Below are positions 12,441 to 16,594 of a stretch of DNA of 16,594 nt, one piece after another; within the stretch, counting starts at the first letter, position 1, and each line of letters begins with the position of its first letter. The translations under genes were made by a program, and so were the position numbers. The DNA comes from an archaeon (GTDB lineage Archaea; Aenigmatarchaeota; Aenigmatarchaeia; GW2011-AR5; GCA-2688965): assembly GCA_002688965.1 (NCBI GenBank), contig NZEE01000122.1, positions 1-16,594 of the forward strand. The letters run 5' to 3'. The notes under the pieces are model-generated. The model saw only the letters and a program-made list of their open reading frames with translations, was not told the DNA's origin and ran no database searches.

Positions 12441-13184
12441 CTAGGCAATCATATCCGTCACAGGTAAACTATATGAAATTATCATCTCCTCTTCCAATTT
12501 ATGTATTTCTTCTCTAGCATCAGCTAGAATTTGTTCACCATTAAATTGTACACCTCCTGGGAGTTGCATCCCGTTAAATTTAGTTAAGTTCGATCCCCAT
12601 TGGTATTTAATCTTAGCAGTACAATAGTTCTTCAACCATCTATCATTCCAAGCATCCGTATATGTAGCAGGATCAACAATACTATAACACTCAGCTACTA
12701 GATAATTTCCAATCGTAAATGTATCCCAATTGGTATCAACATGTAATTGATTTCTATGCCGATTATATCTAATTGGTTTCATGCCTACAAGTAGTTCTTC
12801 CAACAGTTGAATGTGTTGGACTGTCATATAATAGTTTACCAAACTATATCTTGCCATATCAAATACTTCGTTAAGCACGAATTGATATTTTAGATTAAAA
12901 ATGTTATTGGTGGATGAAGTGGAAGACGTGGCATCAAACATATTTACCACACCAATAATATTCTCTGGTACGGTTATATATCCATTCGTGACATCATTTG
13001 CGGTAATTACATGTTTTAAGAAAATCTTTTCAGTACCATCAAAATGATAATCATAATAATATAATAGGGATTCATCAACCCGGTCGTCAACCTGTTCATC
13101 GGTCACATTGATTTCTATAACAGGTTTACCGAGTTTTCTCAAGCAATATTCGGAGAATTCACTTCTAGTTGTAGGGACAGCCAT
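12441..13184 (-). CDS. gp13: Neck protein gp13
   Basis: A 247-residue T4-type neck protein (T4 gp13 is 309). Family features are the N-terminal helix SEFSEYCLRKLGKPVIEINVTDEQVDDRVDESLLYYYDYHFDGTEK (residues ~8-53, described by its LGxPVIEINV and DRVDESLxYY core), ITVPENIIGVVNMF, MARYSLVNYYMTVQHIQLLEELL, the WDTFTIGNYLVAECYSIVDP strand pair and the late LKNYCTAKIKYQWGSNLTKF and MQLPGGVQFNGEQILADAREEI segments. It acts with gp14 at the portal after packaging. It starts at ATG 13184 after an AGAGGTA ribosome binding site. The octamer-like GATAAATA at 13205-13212 could be a weak late promoter. Confidence 0.93.
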   Translation of the reverse strand: MAVPTTRSEFSEYCLRKLGKPVIEINVTDEQVDDRVDESLLYYYDYHFDGTEKIFLKHVITANDVTNGYITVPENIIGVVNMFDATSSTSSTNNIFNLKYQFVLNEVFDMARYSLVNYYMTVQHIQLLEELLVGMKPIRYNRHRNQLHVDTNWDTFTIGNYLVAECYSIVDPATYTDAWNDRWLKNYCTAKIKYQWGSNLTKFNGMQLPGGVQFNGEQILADAREEIHKLEEEMIISYSLPVTDMIA

Positions 13185-13204
13185 TTTAGTACCTCTTTAT
13201 TTTG

Positions 13205-13212
13205 TATTTATC
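13205..13212 (-). promoter_or_regulatory. Possible weak late promoter before gp13
   Basis: Minus strand reads GATAAATA, one base off the late octamer, overlapping the stop of the upstream gene and 20 bases before the gp13 ATG. The mismatch and short leader make it a weak candidate. Confidence 0.3.
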
Positions 13213-13541
13213 TACCGAGTTACTTCTGGCGTAATCGTTGCTATTCCCTCTACCACCCTCGTAACATAGTTAGTATTCGAAACAACCTCCGCATCCCAAT
13301 AATATCTACCAGGTGTAGTATTGGCAGTATATGCATTTGTCATAGTCAAGGTGATCTTATTATTACCAGAATCCACAACAACCGTGAAATCTAAGGATGT
13401 TGTAGAATCAAAATGTTTTCTCATAGAAGCTCGACTAGTATTGCTTGTTATATCCATGAGAGAACCGTTAGCCTCAACCACAGTGTAGTCTAAGGTATAA
13501 TCTGATCCCTGATCTATGATAATATTAAGTTTCTGGGCCAT
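13212..13541 (-). CDS. Small beta-rich virion-associated protein
   Basis: A 109-residue protein with a pattern seen in small phage structural proteins: an opening DQGSDYTLDYTV strand, a MDITSNTSRASMRKHF segment, then LDFTVVVDSGNNKITLTMTN, a TPGRYYWDAEVV strand and the close VTRVVEGIATITPEVTR. The alternating pattern predicts an all-beta sandwich resembling the N-terminal domains of some baseplate or receptor-binding proteins. No T4 counterpart is apparent. It sits just upstream of gp13, and its ATG 13541 lies 10 bases below the stop of the membrane protein gene. A minor virion or tail-associated role is inferred from fold type and neighbours, not shown. Confidence 0.75.
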   Translation of the reverse strand: MAQKLNIIIDQGSDYTLDYTVVEANGSLMDITSNTSRASMRKHFDSTTSLDFTVVVDSGNNKITLTMTNAYTANTTPGRYYWDAEVVSNTNYVTRVVEGIATITPEVTR

Positions 13542-13551
13542 TTAAAAATCT

Positions 13552-14058
13552 TTATATTAAACTCATTATAAAGTTATTTAGAACATCAAACCAACTACTA
13601 TTTATTAAAAAGACCATCACGGAGGCTGTTACGATACCAGATAGTATCTCAGCATATGAGGTCCAACCTTCAATAAAGAATCCACTAGTTGGCAAACGAT
13701 CCCTTATCTTGTAGAACCCAAAGTAAAATAGACCCATGAGTGGATTTAGAATCAAACACCCTCTCAATGTAAGTCTAAGGAAACTACCACCATCTGGTCT
13801 ATTAGGCCACCACTGTGACCAACCCGGCATTTCCATTAACATAAGGGTTGCCGTAAAGAGAATATAGTATACCCAATGTAGTCCGAAAATGTACGATAGG
13901 GAACAGGCAGTAAATGCAGCCCAAATCAATGCCCCACCAGTAGAACCGAATCCACCGAAACCAAAATGGTCTTCCCATACTTCCTTAGATGGACCGCCTC
14001 TAGGTACTCTGAATAATAGTCCAGATATTAGTATTGCAAGTATTAGATATATTGTCAT
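13552..14058 (-). CDS. Unrecognised polytopic membrane protein
   Basis: A 168-residue protein of unknown family. Hydrophobic stretches near residues 2-16, 42-58, 60-77, 99-117 and 135-153 predict four or five membrane spans, most likely in the host inner membrane. A Gly-rich stretch (HFGFGGFGSTGG, ~31-42) precedes the second span, and a Trp/Pro-rich loop (MPGWSQWWPNRPDGG, ~77-91) precedes the fourth. Size and span count exceed those of ordinary small holins, and lysis genes are not expected inside a T4 neck cluster, so I do not call it a holin. ATG 14058 lies 9 bases below the stop of the preceding small gene, implying one transcript. Confidence 0.8.
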   Translation of the reverse strand: MTIYLILAILISGLLFRVPRGGPSKEVWEDHFGFGGFGSTGGALIWAAFTACSLSYIFGLHWVYYILFTATLMLMEMPGWSQWWPNRPDGGSFLRLTLRGCLILNPLMGLFYFGFYKIRDRLPTSGFFIEGWTSYAEILSGIVTASVMVFLINSSWFDVLNNFIMSLI

Positions 14059-14067
14059 TTTATTATC

Positions 14068-14364
14068 CTATGGTTTGGGATGTTTGGCGTCTATCGCCGT
14101 AAGTTGAGATGCAAGTTTATTTAGTTCTACATTATCACCATCCTTGACGGCAGAGACTAGTGCTTTTAATACCAATAAAGTACTTTCCTGAAAATCAGTA
14201 GTATCTCCAACATCTAGAGCAAAATCCTTCACTCTATCTTTTACATATTTAATCTGGGATTCAGCAACCAACTTGGCTTGATGTTCAATTTCTCTATCTT
14301 CTTTTTGTTGTTCATCTTCATCAGTAAGTGGTACTAATTCCCCATCAGTTAATTTATAAGACAT
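14068..14364 (-). CDS. Small charged helical protein, unknown
   Basis: A 98-residue protein that I do not recognise. It opens SYKLTDGELVPLTDEDE, continues into a long charged helix (EQQKEDREIEHQAKLVAESQIKY, ~18-40, by its heptad-like spacing) and ends with a Leu/Ala-rich helix (LVLKALVSAVKDGDNVELNKLASQL, ~63-87). It has no signal peptide or membrane span. AAAGGA before ATG 14364 and tight packing between the tail-fibre and membrane-protein genes show it is a real gene of the same operon. A chaperone or minor structural role is possible but unsupported. Confidence 0.7.
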   Translation of the reverse strand: MSYKLTDGELVPLTDEDEQQKEDREIEHQAKLVAESQIKYVKDRVKDFALDVGDTTDFQESTLLVLKALVSAVKDGDNVELNKLASQLTAIDAKHPKP

Positions 14365-14384
14365 ATTAAATTTCCTTTAATCTT

Positions 14385-16594
14385 TTATGAACTTCTAATA
14401 CCATACATAGATATTGTACCATCTTGTATATCACTGCCGCCACTAAATCCAAATCGGATTGCTGTATGGGCCGTCGCTGTATTATATTTACCACCAGAAA
14501 GACCCCATTGTGGACCAAAATCAGCCCATGTATTAACATTATATACTTGTCCCATTACAGGAGTAAAGTAGGTATCACCATTTGCAATGTTTGACATTCT
14601 AATTTCACCATATAATTGACTAGTAGATTCATTACCTACAGTACAGGCTTCCCAATTTAGTCGTGATCCTAAACCTCCATTATCGCCTGGATCGTTAGAA
14701 TACGTATGATAAAGATTTGTTCCATTTATCCATGTTGGTGTTCCACCGGTTCCTATCTCAGCTATTAAATAAGTTTGATCATTTACAGGCCTCATACCTG
14801 TAATTATCCACACAAGAGTGTCATAAGCAGTTGAAAGACTTGTGAATTCTACCCAAGATACGTTTGCACTAACCGTTTGTGAAGATAAGAATTCCATGGC
14901 GCCACTAGTAAGTTCAGTACCGTCCACATAATACCCACCAGAGACATTGATTGTACCAGCACCCTTATCACCACCGGTTGGTGAATTCATCTGGATACCT
15001 GATTGGAACGTAACTCGGTCAGAACCATTAACCTCCATTATTAATTGGTCAGTACCAGAATTATATTCAGCTCTTAAGGCACCAACATGACCAGATGGAG
15101 ATTCGAAGGTTATTCTACCATTACTTGCATCAGGAACCAATATACTAATTCCTGCATTACCATTACCATTAACAACAATTTCATCAGCATTAGTATCAGC
15201 ACTGGCCCCAGAAGTAGAATTACTTGGATTTATCGTAACACCACCACCACTAATACCAAACATTGCATAACCATCACCACGAAGGCGGAATGGAACTTGA
15301 GTACCATTATTGGAGACACATTCAATAAAATCGAAGGCCGAGCTTGCCGTTCTAACGGTCCATGGTTGTAGTACATTTCCTGTGAAGCTTGCGTTACTAC
15401 CAATCGCCCTAATAGTATTCTGTGCCACGGCAGTATTATCAACAGTTAAGAGAGGTCCAGCATAAGAATCAGTAATATCCATTCCTGCATAGATATTAAG
15501 CAAGGTAGAAGTCATTGAAGCAAATTGTGTACCGGCTTGAGAACGAAGACTATGTGTATCGGCATCAATATATAAGGTACCGGTACCAGAAGTTCGAATT
15601 CGTCCGTTAGTGTCAGTTTGTCCTTGGAACTCTACAGCAGGAATTGCCCCGGCATGGCCACTAATAGTAACATAACTATTAGTTGATGCAACGTGGGCAA
15701 CTTGTAATTGAATATTACCATTACCTTTACCACCAGCACCACCGGTAGTGAACTGAATATTACCAGCTCCATAAGTACTCATACGAATACCTGCTGAAGC
15801 ACCCGCTGCAATATTAACTAACTCTGTATAATCGGTACCAGCAGAAGGAAATACTGCAAGGTAATTCTGTGACGAGGCAATATACATAGCCCGGAAAGAA
15901 GTTTGTGTGGCATTGTTTGTTGAGAAGAATATAGTACCAGTACCAGACGCTGAACTAATATTTAAATTAGAACCACTTTCACCATTAGCGCGTATTCCAG
16001 CAGCATTACCTGTTGAAGCTCCATAAATGTCAATGTAGTTAACTTCTGATGCCACATGATTAACTCTAAAGGCAGTGGCACTAGCGCTATTCATAAAGAC
16101 TTGTTGACCAGTGGTCGTTGATGTCCGGTTATAAGTTACTGCTACAAGACTATCCAAATGAACAATACCACCGGAACGATAGACGTTATAATTAGCGCCG
16201 TTTGCAGTATCACCAATATGTACAGCTTGTCCTGTGCCGTGTGATCTAATATTTAATCCTCCATTAGCACCAGCCATACTTATTGTAGACATCCCAAATC
16301 CGCCGTTAAGATTTATGTAAGAAGTAGCAGATGCCGCATGAGATATTGAAACCTGCTGAGTCCCTCCACCCGTCTGTAATGATATGGGATCTCCGCCTTT
16401 AGAGACAATAGTTAGTCCAACATCTGTATCTGTATTTCCTTGCACACTAAGAATTGGATTACCACCCGATACGGCTCCCGTAATTTGAATCCAGTTATCA
16501 GCAGAAGCAGTGTGGGCTACTGAAAATTGTTTTCCACCTAAATTATTAGTGTAAAAATCCATACTGCCTGTACCACCAGCAGTACTAATATTTA
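14385..16594 (-). CDS. Repeat-built tail-fibre-like protein (5' end beyond window)
   Basis: The frame is open to the window edge. The first ATG in view (16562) is internal, since the codons before it (ISTAGGTGS) continue the repeat, so at least 735 residues are present. The body is a Gly/Ser/Thr-rich array of ~50-60-residue units, each with an (H/Y)xAS-x3-(N/S)(Y/W)(I/V/L) strand pattern. Counted from ATG 16562, these lie near residues 14-27, 72-84, 167-179, 226-237 and 288-300. Such arrays suggest a fibrous beta-structure. After a middle region (DGYAMFGISGGG), a distinct globular C-terminal domain begins near 560 (SSQTVSANVSWVEFTSL) and ends FGFSGGSDIQDGTISMYGIRSS, a form common at the tips of marine phage fibres. 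Host-surface binding is inferred. Confidence 0.85.
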   Translation of the reverse strand, partial: NISTAGGTGSMDFYTNNLGGKQFSVAHTASADNWIQITGAVSGGNPILSVQGNTDTDVGLTIVSKGGDPISLQTGGGTQQVSISHAASATSYINLNGGFGMSTISMAGANGGLNIRSHGTGQAVHIGDTANGANYNVYRSGGIVHLDSLVAVTYNRTSTTTGQQVFMNSASATAFRVNHVASEVNYIDIYGASTGNAAGIRANGESGSNLNISSASGTGTIFFSTNNATQTSFRAMYIASSQNYLAVFPSAGTDYTELVNIAAGASAGIRMSTYGAGNIQFTTGGAGGKGNGNIQLQVAHVASTNSYVTISGHAGAIPAVEFQGQTDTNGRIRTSGTGTLYIDADTHSLRSQAGTQFASMTSTLLNIYAGMDITDSYAGPLLTVDNTAVAQNTIRAIGSNASFTGNVLQPWTVRTASSAFDFIECVSNNGTQVPFRLRGDGYAMFGISGGGVTINPSNSTSGASADTNADEIVVNGNGNAGISILVPDASNGRITFESPSGHVGALRAEYNSGTDQLIMEVNGSDRVTFQSGIQMNSPTGGDKGAGTINVSGGYYVDGTELTSGAMEFLSSQTVSANVSWVEFTSLSTAYDTLVWIITGMRPVNDQTYLIAEIGTGGTPTWINGTNLYHTYSNDPGDNGGLGSRLNWEACTVGNESTSQLYGEIRMSNIANGDTYFTPVMGQVYNVNTWADFGPQWGLSGGKYNTATAHTAIRFGFSGGSDIQDGTISMYGIRSS

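Noticed and set aside
16560..16562. ATG 16562 as the start of the tail-fibre gene.
   Set aside because: The frame continues upstream to the window edge with residues that fit the repeat, and no ribosome binding site precedes this ATG.

Overview
The window is part of the late structural gene cluster of a T4-type myovirus (contractile-tailed phage) infecting a Gram-negative bacterium. Every virion gene lies on the minus strand. Read from high to low coordinates, they follow the classical T4 order: gp13, gp14, gp15, gp16, gp17, gp18, gp19, gp20, gp67. Low GC, homing endonucleases of the kind common in marine T4-like phages, a repeat-built tail fibre and many TATAAATA late promoters fit a non-cyanobacterial, probably aquatic T4-like phage. 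The host cannot be named from the sequence. A phosphate-selective-porin-like gene in the cluster implies a host with an outer membrane.

Layout, in minus-strand transcription order. 16594-14385: a tail-fibre-like protein built of ~50-60-residue repeats, entering from beyond the window. 14364-13212: a small charged protein, a polytopic membrane protein and a small beta-rich virion protein. 13184-12441: neck protein gp13. 12362-11301: a secreted beta-barrel porin inserted between gp13 and gp14. 11280-10618: neck protein gp14, starting at TTG. 10658-9897, on the opposite strand: a GIY-YIG-type homing endonuclease. 9797-6987: gp15, gp16 and gp17 packed almost without gaps, with gp15 apparently starting at a rare ATT codon. 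6915-5074: tail sheath gp18. 5039-4275, on the opposite strand: a second homing endonuclease. 4189-3653: tail tube gp19. 3587-1941: portal gp20 with a Pro/Glu-rich tail. 1737-1522: the acidic core protein gp67. 1498 to beyond position 1: a large uncharacterised protein with tandem modules and several (L/I)-D-E-(A/G) sites matching the T4 prohead protease consensus.

The proteins form one assembly pathway. The portal nucleates the head, and gp67 and the LDEG-site protein would be head interior or core components processed by the prohead protease. gp16/gp17 package DNA, gp13/gp14 close the neck, gp15 joins neck to tail, and gp18/gp19 make the contractile sheath and tube.

Control is readable in the DNA. 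T4 late promoter octamers (TATAAATA) precede gp67, gp20, gp19, gp18 and gp15, and both opposite-strand homing endonucleases. At each endonuclease, the endonuclease promoter and the structural-gene promoter are arranged symmetrically; next to gp15 they overlap as one perfect 14-bp palindrome. One endonuclease and gp18 converge on a shared bidirectional terminator. No tRNA, CRISPR array, integrase or insertion sequence was seen. No stretch over 300 bases lacks a gene.
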